This document shows positions 20,613 through 30,572 of a stretch of 33,585 nt of DNA, one piece after another. Each line of letters begins with the position of its first letter. Within the stretch, counting starts at the first letter, position 1. The DNA lies in assembly GCA_030550675.1 (NCBI GenBank), contig JAUQOW010000020.1, positions 1 to 33,585 of the forward strand, given 5' to 3'. Both the position numbers and the translations under genes were made by a program. This stretch comes from Chloroflexota bacterium. Its GTDB lineage: Bacteria > Chloroflexota > Chloroflexia > Chloroflexales > Roseiflexaceae. A model generated the notes under the pieces. It saw only the letters and a program-made list of their open reading frames with translations, made no database searches and was not told where the DNA came from.

Positions 20613-21557
20613 GTGAGCAAAGAGAAAATCCTGGTCGTCGAAGACGCCCCTGATATTGCCAGTCTGCTCAAGATTTATTTTACGTCGCAGGGGTATGAAG
20701 TCATGACCGCGATGCGCGGTCAAACCGCCCTCGAAATCTGCCGGAAGACGCCGCCCAACCTGGCATTGCTCGATGTCAATTTGCCCGACATGGAAGGGTA
20801 TGAAATCGGCAAGGCGCTGCGCCAGAGCGCACGAACCCGCCATATTCCGATCATCTTCCTGACGGCGCGCGGCGAAAAGCAGGATCGGCTCAAAGGTCTC
20901 GGCGAGGTTCAGGCGGAGTATTACATTGTCAAGCCCTTCGACATTGAAGAGGTGCATACGATCGTCAAGGGCGCCCTTGATCGGGCGCGCCAGAAGAACC
21001 TGACCCATCCGGTCACGAACCTGCCGACCGCCGAGTTGATCAATGAGCAGTACCGCACCCTGCTCGCCAGCAGCGGTTGGGCGCTGGCGCTGGTGCATAT
21101 CAACGGCTTTGATGCGTTTACCCAGTCCTATGGCGCAATGGTCGGCGAAGAGGTGCTGAAATTCACCGCCCTGCTGATCAGCGAGGCGATCAACGATCTG
21201 GGGCGCCCCGAAGATTTCGCCGGGCAGATGATTGTTGGTCCGTCGTTCGTGATTACGTCGACGCCTCAAGCCATTCAGGCGATCTGTCAGCGATTGTGCG
21301 ACCGGTTCGATGCTGATATTGGGCTGCACTACGACTATAAGGATCGTCGCAACGGGTATATCACGGTCCAGAGCGAAGACGGCAGCGTGCGCCAATTGCC
21401 GTTGATGTCGCTCTCGATCGGCGTTCTGACCAGTGATGACGGTCCGTTCTACGATATTCGCGAGCTCAGCGAAAGCGTCGAGGAGGTTCGCCAGCGCGCC
21501 GTTGTTGAAGCGCGTGAGCAGGGGCGGAAAAGCCACATGGTCATCGGGCGGGCATGA
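20613..21557 (+). CDS. Response regulator with degenerate GGDEF-like C-terminal domain
   Basis: REC: ILVVEDAPDIASLL, LLDVNLPDMEGYE, FLTARGE, VKPFD. C-terminal HPVTNLPTAELINEQ..WALALVHINGFDAF looks GGDEF-like but lacks GG(D/E)EF. GTG start with GGAGG. Confidence 0.85.
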   Translation: MSKEKILVVEDAPDIASLLKIYFTSQGYEVMTAMRGQTALEICRKTPPNLALLDVNLPDMEGYEIGKALRQSARTRHIPIIFLTARGEKQDRLKGLGEVQAEYYIVKPFDIEEVHTIVKGALDRARQKNLTHPVTNLPTAELINEQYRTLLASSGWALALVHINGFDAFTQSYGAMVGEEVLKFTALLISEAINDLGRPEDFAGQMIVGPSFVITSTPQAIQAICQRLCDRFDADIGLHYDYKDRRNGYITVQSEDGSVRQLPLMSLSIGVLTSDDGPFYDIRELSESVEEVRQRAVVEAREQGRKSHMVIGRA

Positions 21558-21611
21558 AAGGTCGGCGGTCTGGCTGTACGCCGTCGCTGGCATGACGACA
21601 GGTCCCTGTCA

Positions 21612-24600
21612 ATGGACGCCACAACTGTTACGTCACCACACGTTCGAGCATGGGAACTTCTCACAGGACTGGCGGAGTACGGCCGATCCATCAGCGGCGA
21701 TGCGCAGTCCCTGGTGCAACGTGTCGCCGAACTGGCGCAGGATCATCTGCCCTGTCCGTGGGGCGTGATCATGGTGCAGGTCGGAGGGGCGCCGGTCAGC
21801 GCCGGTTGGGGCGTCAGCCCAGAGTGGCGTCAGCGCCTGATTGAACGCGCCATTCCTGTTCCAGCCCAAACGATCGAAGCGCCCCTCTACTATCGTGATG
21901 AACCTGCTGGCATGTTGTGGCTTGGCATGCCAGCCGCTCATCATGAACAACTCGCCCCTGGCTTTCTGACAACCCTGCGGCATCAGATCGAACTGCTCGT
22001 CGCGCTGCTGCACCACGACTCTGGACCGACCGTTGAAACGCCGGACGAGTCGCGCCAGCGCCAGTACGCCAGTGAGATGGATACGCTGCGCGCGTTGAGC
22101 GCGCATCTGGGGTCTGGTCTTGCGCTGGAAGAACTCTCGCCTGCGGTGGTCCGGTGGGCGCAGCAACTCATTCCGTGCGCCGCCGCCGCCCTCAGCCTGA
22201 TCAACCCGGATACAGGCCTGCTCGAACCGGCGGCGACCATCGGCGCTCCGTTCGCATCGCCGGCGTCCGTCCCGGAGGACAACCGTCAGGCGCTGAATGA
22301 ATGGGTCGCCCGTCATCGGCGGACGATTCGCCTCTCCGATATGCGCTACGCTCCGGTGCCTCCGGCACTCGACGCCTTCGCCGATGGGCGCCCCATTCGT
22401 GCATATATGGCGATCCCGTTGCAGGTGGGGAATCAGGTGGTCGGCGTTCTCGAGTTGCTGGACGTTCAGCCCGACCGTTTCGGCGAACACGAAGAACGCC
22501 TGATCGCCATTCTGGCGGCGCAGGCGGCGCAGGCTGTCGCCAGCGCGCAACGCTACGCTGAGGACGACGAACATCTCCAGAGTCGCCTGCTGCAACTGCG
22601 CTCGTTGCAACGCATCAGCCGTGAACTGACCTCCACGCTCTATCTGCACAATATTCTCGACTTTGCGCTGAAAGAGGCGTTGCGAGCCACTCACGCCACC
22701 CAGGGGTACGTTGCACTGCGCGGCTATGCGGTGGAGCGCGAAGCGTTTGAGATGGAGCAATCCGATGCCTTTGGCGTAGCGGTTTCACCGCAAACGTATG
22801 TCGCGCTGCGATCCGTCGGCGAGAATGGACCGGTGCGCCTGATCGTCGCTGAAGGATATGCGCCTGGCGATCACGACCGCCTGATCAATGCGACGCTGGA
22901 TGGCGCCAACGTCATCGCTGCCAGCGTGATGGCGCGCGGCGAGGCGCGGATTGTCGAGAAACTGACCGATGACGATCGCCTGGCGGCGATCGGACCGGCG
23001 CCAGCATCGACGCTGGCAGCGCCGATCTATTATGAAGAACAGGTCATCGGCGTCATCAATCTGCACAGTACGCGGGCGCGCGCTTTTAATCGCGATGCGC
23101 TCGATTTCATTCGCGCCGTCGCTGATCAGATCGCGCTGGCGATTGGCAACGAAGAACGATACCATGAACAGCGCCGCCAGCGCGACCTGCTGGCGCAACG
23201 CGCAACGACGCTCAATGAGGTGCTGCGCATTGGGCAGGAAATGCGCGCCGACCGGTCGCTCGATGACGTGCTTGAACAGATCGCCTTCAGCGTCGCCGAG
23301 ACTGCGCGTTTCCGGTCGGTTGCGTTTTACCTGATCGATAACGATAACGATAACGATGAGAGCGCAACCGTCTCGCTCGTCGCCGCCGCCGGGCTGCCGC
23401 TCGCCGAAATTGAGCGCCTGCGTCGCCGTCATCTGCCGGTATCCGTGATCGAACAACTGCTCGATCCGCACTATCGTATCGGTCGGAGCTTTTTTGTGCC
23501 CGGTCAGCGCATACGGGAACTGGTCGACGGCGCGGATCTGCGCTTGCTCTCGCCCCTGGAGACAGAAGGAACGCGCACGCCGGATGAGTGGCAGATCGAT
23601 GATGTCCTGATCGTCCCGCTCTACCGAAGCAAGTCGCGGTTGGTGGGGATTATGGTGGTCGATGAGCCGTATGACCGTCAACTCCCCACCCCTCGCTCTG
23701 TCGAGACGCTCGAGATTTTCGCCGATCAGGCGGCGATCGCCATCGAAAACGCCATGCTGCTGCGCGAAGCGCGGTCCCAGGCGAAGCAGATGGCGTCTCT
23801 CTACCGCGCCAGCGCTGCAATGGTCTCTTCGCTCGATCTCGACAGTTTGCTCGACCGGATTTATGCCGAGATCGAGGCGCACGTCGGAACGCCGTCGTTC
23901 TGCTTTGTGGCATCGTACAATCCGTTCCGTGATGAACTCTGCTTCGAGATGTTCAAGCGAGAAGGCGCCACGGCAGCGCATCTGCACAAGCGCATCATTC
24001 CGCGCAGCGGGTTGAGCGGTTGGGTGATCGAGCACCGGAAAATGCTCTACATCGAGGATTTTTCGGAAGAACAGGATCGCCTGCCGGTCACGCCGGTCAA
24101 CCTGGGAGAGCCGATTCGATCGTGGGTGGGCATTCCGCTCATGCGCCAGAACCAGCCCATCGGCGTGCTCTCGGTGCAGAGCTTTGAGCCGCGTGCGTTC
24201 AGCGCACGCGACGTGCAGTGGCTGTCGACTGTCGCCAATCAACTTGCGGTTGCGCTGTCGAATGCGCAACTCTTCGCAGAGCGCGGGCAGCGCATCAACG
24301 AACTGAACCTGATCAATCACATTGGTCACATCACCAGTTCGACGTTTGATATTGAGCAGATGTTCGCTGGCGTCTACGAGGCGCTGGCTGGCTTCCTTCC
24401 CATCGATGGATTCGCTGCCTGCGTCTATGATGCCAACAGCGATCAAATAGGTCAGACCTTCGTTGCCAGCGCCGGAAAGCGCCTGTATCGGCGCATGAAC
24501 CGCGCGCCTTCCCCCAATGGTCTGATCCGGCGCGTGGTCGATGCGCAGCAACCGATCCGACTGGACGATCGGCGGGATGCGGCGGTGGATGCCTGCCTGG

Positions 24601-27600
24601 ACGCCGCGCTTTCGGGAGAAACGGATTGTGTGTTCGCCTCGTGCGTCGGCGTGCCCCTCGTCGTCGGCGAGCGCGAGGTTGTCGGCGTGCTGGTGCTGCA
24701 AAGCGGCATGCCGCGCGCGTATGGCGATCGCGAGCTTGCGTTCCTGAATACCGTCGCAGTGCAGGTGGCGCTCGGCGTGCAGAATATTCGGCTGTTCACC
24801 GAAGCGCGCGACAGCGCAATGGCGTTACAGCGCAAGGTCAGCGAACTATCGGCGCTGCTGCGGGCTGCACAGGTCCTCAGTTCTTCGCTCAAACCGGACG
24901 ACGTGTTGCAATCGCTCATGGCGATTGTTGCCGAACAGTTGCAGGTCGATACCGTCGCGCTCTGGAAGATCGATGCCGACGGATTCCTGACGCCAGCCGC
25001 CATGCAGGGCATCCCGATCGATATGGCGCGGGTGCTGCGCGTGCCAATCGGCAGAGGATTGACGGGGCGCGTCGCTGCCAGCGGTCAGCCGCTGGTGGTG
25101 GCAAATGTTGAGGAAGATGGCACGTCGCTCTATCCGCAGTTCAACCGTGAGCATCAATACACCTCATTTATGGGCGTTCCGGTTGTCTACCGTGAACAGA
25201 CCATCGGCGTCCTCAGCGTGATGACCGTGCCGCAGCGCGCGTTCAGCGCCGACGAGGTCACGTTGCTGGCAGGCATCGCCGATCAGGCGGCGATTGCGCT
25301 CGAAAATGCGCGATTGTTTGCCGAACGCGAGCGCCGGATCGCTGAGTTGACGGCGTTAAACCATATCAGTCAGGCGATCAATGTTTCGCTCAGCACCGAG
25401 GAGATTCTGGAGGCGCTCCACCGCGGCATGAGCGAAGTGCTCGACACGTCCCAATCGTTTATTGCCCTGTACGACGCTAAAACGCGCCGCCTGACATTCC
25501 CGCTGGTCTATGAAGATGGCCGTCGTGCGCCTGAGAGAGAAACGGAGGTTATTGTTCTCGACGATCTGGCGGGCGGCTTGACGCCTACGGTGATTCTCGA
25601 GCGTCGTCCGCTCCTGTTGCGCACCCAGCAGGAGGTTGACGCCGTGGCGCTGCACCCCGCCGATCTCAACAAGCCGCCGATCTGTTCCTGGCTGGGTGCG
25701 CCGATCATTCAGGGCGATGAGGTCCTTGGCGTCCTCAATGTCCAGAGTTATGAGCCAGGACGGTTCGACGAGGATGCACAGCGCTTCTTAATGACGGTCG
25801 CCAATCAGGCGGCTATCGCGTTGAGCAATGTTCGCCTGTTCCAGAGCGAACAGGAGCGCCGCCGGGTGGCGGATACGCTGCGCGAAGTCGCGCAGATGAT
25901 GACCGGCGTGCTGGCGCTCGACGATATTTTTGGCATGATCCTCGACCAGTTGGCGCGGATCGTTCCCTATGACACGGCTTCGCTCATGCTGCGCGAAGGG
26001 GACATGTTGCGCATCGTGGCGGCGCGCGGCTTTGACGAGTCGATCCGCGAGCGCGTTGAACATCTCCAACTGCGCGTCGATGATGATCCGTCGCTGGCGC
26101 GGGTGCTGCACACTCGCCGTCCCTACGTTCTGATTGATGCGCGCGAGGCGCCGCCATCCAGCGTCGATGATGGCACGGAACACATCCGCGGCTGGATCGG
26201 CGCCCCGCTGCTGCTCGGCGATGACGTCATCGGCATTCTCAACGTCGACAGCACAACCGTCGGCGCCTACGACGAAGAGGATGCACAACTCGCATTCGCG
26301 CTGGCAAGCCAGGCGGCGCAGGCGATCCGCAACGCGCGCCTGTTTGATGAGGTGCGGCGCTTTAACGCAGAACTTGAGCAACTGGTCAGTGAACGCACAG
26401 CGGCGCTCCAGGAAGCCAACGCCCGCCTCGCCGCCGAACGCGACCGGCTACAGGCGGTGCACAGGATTACATTGGAACTGACTGCCAGCCTTGACTTGCA
26501 AACGACCCTGAACCGCACCCTGGCGCTCGCGTCTGAAGCGGTCGGCGCACGGCGCGGCTCGATTATGCTCAAGGACCTCCAGAGCGGACAGCTCATCTGC
26601 CGGGCTGTGCTCAACATTGATGGAACCGTTGAGTCGAAGCATATACCGATCACTTTTGAGAAGGGATTGGGACTTTCGGGATGGGTCATGCACCATCAGG
26701 AAGCGGTCTGTATCGCCGATGTGCGCAACGATGCGCGCTGGCTGCGCGAAGAAGGACGCGCTGAGGAAGTGCGGTCGGTCATCGCTGCGCCGTTAATGAC
26801 CCAGGACGGACCGCAGGGAGTGTTGATTCTGACCAGCCCGCAAGTCAACTTCTTTGGTCAGGATCAACTGCAACTTCTGGCGACTATTGCCAATGAAGTG
26901 GCGATCGTCATCCATAACGCCATGCTCTACACGATTATCAATGAAATCGCCACAGAGCGCGGCGAGTTGTGGTCACAGCAGCGCGAAGAGAATAGCAAGA
27001 ACCAGGCGATCCTCCAGAGCCTAGGCGAAGGGGTCATTGTCGTTGACGAAGATCAGAACATCGTGCTCTACAATGCAGCCGCCGAACAGATCCTGGGCAT
27101 TCCAGCCCGGTTTGTCGCCAATAAGCCGCTGGCGCGGATCGCCGAGTACTGTGAGGACGACCAGGGCGCCGAACGCGCTCGACGCATCTACGAAGGGCTG
27201 CGTCAGGGGTTGCAGGCGCTTGCTGAAGCGCAAAAGAACCATAACCGGGTGCTGGAGCTGCCAGAACCAACGCAATCGATTGTCTTGAATTTCGCACCCT
27301 GGGTAGGACCGCGCAATGCGATCTACGGCAGCGTGGTCGTGCTCCACGATATTACCCGCGAAGTCGAAGCCGACCGCGCAAAACGCGAGTTTATTTCCAA
27401 CGTCTCGCACGAGTTGCGCACCCCGCTGACATCAATCAAGGGATATGTCGATCTCCTCATGCTCGGCGCCAGCGGACCGCTCAATGAAAGTCAGACGTCG
27501 TTCCTGAACGTGGTCAAGAGCAACACGCACCGCCTCATGAACCTGATCAACGATATTCTGGAGATCGGACGGATTGACGACAACAAGGTCAAGCTGAACT

Positions 27601-28109
27601 TTGAGAGCGTCTTCATCGGCGATATCTTTGAGGAAGTCAGGAAGATGCTGCGCGCCGAGATTGAACGCAAGCGCCTGTCGTTCAGCATTGAGGTTGCTGA
27701 ACAGACGCCGCCAGTGATGGCTGATGAGACGCGCCTGACCCAGGTGGTGCTGAACCTGGCGTCGAATGCAGTGAAGTACACCTACCCTGAAGGCATCGTC
27801 AAGCTGCGCGCCGGACTGAACCCCGCCGGATTGCTCCAGGTTGATGTTATCGACAATGGCGTCGGCATTTCACCCGAACAGCAGCAACATCTCTTCCGTC
27901 GCTTCTACCGCGCCGACAACCCGCTCCGCGATGAAGCCGGCGGCACCGGTCTCGGGTTGTCGATCGCCAAGTCGTATGTCGAAATGCACGGCGGTCAGAT
28001 GTGGGTAGAAAGTGAACCGGGCAAAGGCAGCACCTTCAGTTTTATTATCCCGCTGACCCAGCCAGCGTCAGAGTCCGAAACGGAAGCGACGAAGCAGAGT
28101 CGATCATGA
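21612..28109 (+). CDS. Multi-GAF (about 10) - PAS - HisKA - HATPase_c hybrid sensor histidine kinase
   Basis: Repeated GAF endings (e.g. GVLSVQSFEPRAFSARDVQWLSTVANQLAVALSNAQLFAE), PAS LGEGVIVVDEDQNIVLYNAAAEQILG, H-box FISNVSHELRTPLTSIKGYV, N/G boxes NLASNAVKYT, DNGVGIS, GTGLGLSI; no evident TM. Confidence 0.95.
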   Translation: MDATTVTSPHVRAWELLTGLAEYGRSISGDAQSLVQRVAELAQDHLPCPWGVIMVQVGGAPVSAGWGVSPEWRQRLIERAIPVPAQTIEAPLYYRDEPAGMLWLGMPAAHHEQLAPGFLTTLRHQIELLVALLHHDSGPTVETPDESRQRQYASEMDTLRALSAHLGSGLALEELSPAVVRWAQQLIPCAAAALSLINPDTGLLEPAATIGAPFASPASVPEDNRQALNEWVARHRRTIRLSDMRYAPVPPALDAFADGRPIRAYMAIPLQVGNQVVGVLELLDVQPDRFGEHEERLIAILAAQAAQAVASAQRYAEDDEHLQSRLLQLRSLQRISRELTSTLYLHNILDFALKEALRATHATQGYVALRGYAVEREAFEMEQSDAFGVAVSPQTYVALRSVGENGPVRLIVAEGYAPGDHDRLINATLDGANVIAASVMARGEARIVEKLTDDDRLAAIGPAPASTLAAPIYYEEQVIGVINLHSTRARAFNRDALDFIRAVADQIALAIGNEERYHEQRRQRDLLAQRATTLNEVLRIGQEMRADRSLDDVLEQIAFSVAETARFRSVAFYLIDNDNDNDESATVSLVAAAGLPLAEIERLRRRHLPVSVIEQLLDPHYRIGRSFFVPGQRIRELVDGADLRLLSPLETEGTRTPDEWQIDDVLIVPLYRSKSRLVGIMVVDEPYDRQLPTPRSVETLEIFADQAAIAIENAMLLREARSQAKQMASLYRASAAMVSSLDLDSLLDRIYAEIEAHVGTPSFCFVASYNPFRDELCFEMFKREGATAAHLHKRIIPRSGLSGWVIEHRKMLYIEDFSEEQDRLPVTPVNLGEPIRSWVGIPLMRQNQPIGVLSVQSFEPRAFSARDVQWLSTVANQLAVALSNAQLFAERGQRINELNLINHIGHITSSTFDIEQMFAGVYEALAGFLPIDGFAACVYDANSDQIGQTFVASAGKRLYRRMNRAPSPNGLIRRVVDAQQPIRLDDRRDAAVDACLDAALSGETDCVFASCVGVPLVVGEREVVGVLVLQSGMPRAYGDRELAFLNTVAVQVALGVQNIRLFTEARDSAMALQRKVSELSALLRAAQVLSSSLKPDDVLQSLMAIVAEQLQVDTVALWKIDADGFLTPAAMQGIPIDMARVLRVPIGRGLTGRVAASGQPLVVANVEEDGTSLYPQFNREHQYTSFMGVPVVYREQTIGVLSVMTVPQRAFSADEVTLLAGIADQAAIALENARLFAERERRIAELTALNHISQAINVSLSTEEILEALHRGMSEVLDTSQSFIALYDAKTRRLTFPLVYEDGRRAPERETEVIVLDDLAGGLTPTVILERRPLLLRTQQEVDAVALHPADLNKPPICSWLGAPIIQGDEVLGVLNVQSYEPGRFDEDAQRFLMTVANQAAIALSNVRLFQSEQERRRVADTLREVAQMMTGVLALDDIFGMILDQLARIVPYDTASLMLREGDMLRIVAARGFDESIRERVEHLQLRVDDDPSLARVLHTRRPYVLIDAREAPPSSVDDGTEHIRGWIGAPLLLGDDVIGILNVDSTTVGAYDEEDAQLAFALASQAAQAIRNARLFDEVRRFNAELEQLVSERTAALQEANARLAAERDRLQAVHRITLELTASLDLQTTLNRTLALASEAVGARRGSIMLKDLQSGQLICRAVLNIDGTVESKHIPITFEKGLGLSGWVMHHQEAVCIADVRNDARWLREEGRAEEVRSVIAAPLMTQDGPQGVLILTSPQVNFFGQDQLQLLATIANEVAIVIHNAMLYTIINEIATERGELWSQQREENSKNQAILQSLGEGVIVVDEDQNIVLYNAAAEQILGIPARFVANKPLARIAEYCEDDQGAERARRIYEGLRQGLQALAEAQKNHNRVLELPEPTQSIVLNFAPWVGPRNAIYGSVVVLHDITREVEADRAKREFISNVSHELRTPLTSIKGYVDLLMLGASGPLNESQTSFLNVVKSNTHRLMNLINDILEIGRIDDNKVKLNFESVFIGDIFEEVRKMLRAEIERKRLSFSIEVAEQTPPVMADETRLTQVVLNLASNAVKYTYPEGIVKLRAGLNPAGLLQVDVIDNGVGISPEQQQHLFRRFYRADNPLRDEAGGTGLGLSIAKSYVEMHGGQMWVESEPGKGSTFSFIIPLTQPASESETEATKQSRS

Positions 28110-28945
28110 GCGCGATCCATATCGACAACCGATTAGTGCACTATGAGGTCGTCGGTCGCCGCGGCGCGCCGGTGATCTTCCTGCACAGCTGGCTTGGATC
28201 GTGGCGCTACTGGTTGCCGACGATGGAGCACGCCGCCGAACGGTATCGCACGTTCGCCATCGATTTCTGGGGGTTTGGCGAGTCGGACCGACGCGACGGC
28301 GCATTTTCCATTGCGGAGTACGTCGATCTGGTCATGCGCTTCATGAACCAGCTCGGCATTGCGAGAGCCAGCGTCGTCGGGCACGGATTGGGCGGAATGG
28401 TTGCGCTCCGCGCCGCCAGCCAGCATCCGGACCGCTTCACCCGCCTCATGATCGTCAGCACCCCAATCCAGGGATCACAGATTCAAAACCATATTCGTCC
28501 CAGCGCCCTGTCGCGCCTTTTCAATCGCGTCGCGCCCGGCAATGTCTGGACGCGCCTGATGCGGCAGCTCAATGTCGATTATCCGCAGATTTTGAACGAA
28601 ATTATCGAGGATACCGATAGCCTTTCTGAAACAGTGGTGCAACGTGTGATCGCGTCAGTCGCCGAGACCGATCTGCGCGGAGACCTGGAACGCCTGGAAA
28701 CGCCGCTGCTGGCGGTCTTCGGCGAAAAGGACGCGATTGTGTCGCCTGACCAGGCGCGTTTTCTGCACGATGACCACGCTTCAATGCAACAGGTCATCAA
28801 ACTGCCGCGATCAAACCATTTCCCCTTTCTCGACCAACCCAACGTTTTCAACCGCCTGCTGATGGATTTTCAAGAGAGCAAGGGCACGCAGGTAGAGATC
28901 AAGACCGAGTGGCGACGACGGGTGAGCCAACTGGAGTATATCTGA
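28106..28945 (+). CDS. Alpha/beta hydrolase-fold protein with Ser-to-Gly nucleophile elbow
   Basis: VIFLHSWLGSWRYW, IDFWGFGESD, VVGHGLGGMVAL (expected GxSxG), FGEKDAIV, RSNHFPFLDQP; start overlaps the kinase stop by 4 nt. Confidence 0.92.
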   Translation: MSAIHIDNRLVHYEVVGRRGAPVIFLHSWLGSWRYWLPTMEHAAERYRTFAIDFWGFGESDRRDGAFSIAEYVDLVMRFMNQLGIARASVVGHGLGGMVALRAASQHPDRFTRLMIVSTPIQGSQIQNHIRPSALSRLFNRVAPGNVWTRLMRQLNVDYPQILNEIIEDTDSLSETVVQRVIASVAETDLRGDLERLETPLLAVFGEKDAIVSPDQARFLHDDHASMQQVIKLPRSNHFPFLDQPNVFNRLLMDFQESKGTQVEIKTEWRRRVSQLEYI

Positions 28946-29069
28946 GGCGCGAAGCGCAGGGTGCGGGGTGTGAGGTGCAAGGGCGGCGGTTCCGCAGTCG
29001 CATGAGGGCGTCTTGCGTCCTCTGTGTCTGGATGCTTTAACGAGCAGTGCGACAATACAGGTGAAAGGG

Positions 29070-30110
29070 ATGCACGACAATACAATGGAAGCGCTGGTCT
29101 GGCTGGGACCGCGCAAGATGGAAGTGCGGCGCGAACCCGTGCCTCAGCCGAGACCGGGTGAGGTGCTGGTCGAAGTTGCAGCGGTTGGAATCTGCGGGTC
29201 GGAACTGAGCGGATATCTGGGAGAGAATAGCCTGCGCAAGCCGCCGCTGATCATGGGGCACGAAGCCGCGGGACGGATCGCCTTCGACAGCGATGCACTG
29301 CTGAGCGACGGCTCGCCTGCACGGGCTGGCACGCGAGTGACGTTCAACCCCCTCGTCACATGCGGCGCATGCGATCTCTGTCGAGCGGGGAAGAACAACC
29401 TGTGCCGCAACCGACAGTTGATCAGCGCGCATCGTCCAGGCGCATTCGCCGGGTATGTCGCAGTGCCCGCGCACCTCTGCGTTCCCCTGCCGGATCACGT
29501 GTCGCTGACCCTGGGTTCGCTCACCGAGCCGCTGGCGTGCAGCGTGCGCGCCGTGGCGCACGCTGGCGCACCGCAAAGCCTCGTGATTCTGGGCGCCGGA
29601 CCGATTGGACTGCTCTGTTTAATCGCGGCGCGCGCCGCTGGCGTGGATCAGATACTGATCAGCGATGTTTCCGAGCGCCGCCTGGCGGTTGCGCGCGCCT
29701 GGGGCGCAACCGCGACTGTGAATGCACGCGATGATGTGCTCGCGGCAGTGCAGGCGTTGGCGCCAGGCGGCGCGGATGCTGCGATCGATGCAGTGGGGCT
29801 GACCATCACCCGCGAGCAGGCGGTGCGCGCCATTGCGCCGGGCGGGCGGGCGGTTTACATCGGATTGCACGAGGAACAGTCGATGTTCGCCGCCAATTAC
29901 GTCGTTCGCCAGGAGATCACGGTCGTGGGCAGTTTCACCTACAGCGATGCCGATTTCAGGCGCGCGCTCGATCTTCTGGCGGCGGGATGGGTGTCGCTCG
30001 ACGGCGACTGGCTCGAAGAACGTCCGCTGGCGGCGGGGCCGGCGGCATTCGCAGAGTTGATCGCTGGCGCGACGCGCGCAACCAAGATTGTGCTGCGCGT
30101 CGCAGCATAG
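29070..30110 (+). CDS. Zinc-dependent medium-chain alcohol dehydrogenase
   Basis: GICGSEL, GHEAAG, CGACDLCRAGKNNLC structural Zn loop, LGAGPIGLL Rossmann; start at 29070 or 29085. Confidence 0.92.
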   Translation: MHDNTMEALVWLGPRKMEVRREPVPQPRPGEVLVEVAAVGICGSELSGYLGENSLRKPPLIMGHEAAGRIAFDSDALLSDGSPARAGTRVTFNPLVTCGACDLCRAGKNNLCRNRQLISAHRPGAFAGYVAVPAHLCVPLPDHVSLTLGSLTEPLACSVRAVAHAGAPQSLVILGAGPIGLLCLIAARAAGVDQILISDVSERRLAVARAWGATATVNARDDVLAAVQALAPGGADAAIDAVGLTITREQAVRAIAPGGRAVYIGLHEEQSMFAANYVVRQEITVVGSFTYSDADFRRALDLLAAGWVSLDGDWLEERPLAAGPAAFAELIAGATRATKIVLRVAA

Positions 30111-30334
30111 CAGGGCGGTGTAGGGCATGCTGCATACATCAATCAAGAAAAGGGAAACCGGTGCGACATAACGCACAGCGTGTTGATCGACGAACAGCGA
30201 CTATGCTCGCGCAGGCGACTTCGTCGTTATGCAAAAAAAGAGGTTCGGGCGATGAAAGAAGCGCTTTCATTAGAACAACGTTAGATATCTGTTAGAAAAA
30301 TGCAAGATCTGGCATATCTGGAGAGATGCAAGCC

Positions 30335-30363
30335 TTGCAATCTCTTAGGAGGCGTGATATACT
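30335..30363 (+). promoter_or_regulatory. Promoter upstream of the 32-aa ORF
   Basis: TTGCAA-N17-TATACT with TGA before the -10. Confidence 0.65.
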
Positions 30364-30443
30364 GAAAACAGAAAAAAGTTGATGGAATATCGATATTCAC
30401 ATCATGAGACGCTGCTTTCAAACCTGACGAAAGGAGGTTGGCC

Positions 30444-30542
30444 ATGACGCCGTTTGTGGTTGGCTTCTTCATCATCGTGTTTATCGTCGCAGCGTTGTTC
30501 TTCCTGTCGATGATCATGTCGGGCAAGCCGGAAGCCCGGTAG
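30444..30542 (+). CDS. Small single-TM membrane protein, 32 aa
   Basis: MTPFVVGFFIIVFIVAALFFLSMIMSGKPEAR; AAGGAGG 7-8 nt upstream; consensus promoter and terminator flank it. Confidence 0.8.
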   Translation: MTPFVVGFFIIVFIVAALFFLSMIMSGKPEAR

Positions 30543-30572
30543 TGGGACAGTGATGCCGCTATCAGGCACAGA

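Noticed and set aside
22785-24701. 638-aa minus-strand ORF (and 21633-22760)
   Set aside because: Antisense to the multi-GAF kinase, no domain signatures.
30252-30270. Small dyad ATGAAAG-N5-CTTTCAT
   Set aside because: Short and AT-rich, no placement relative to a promoter that makes an operator or terminator convincing.
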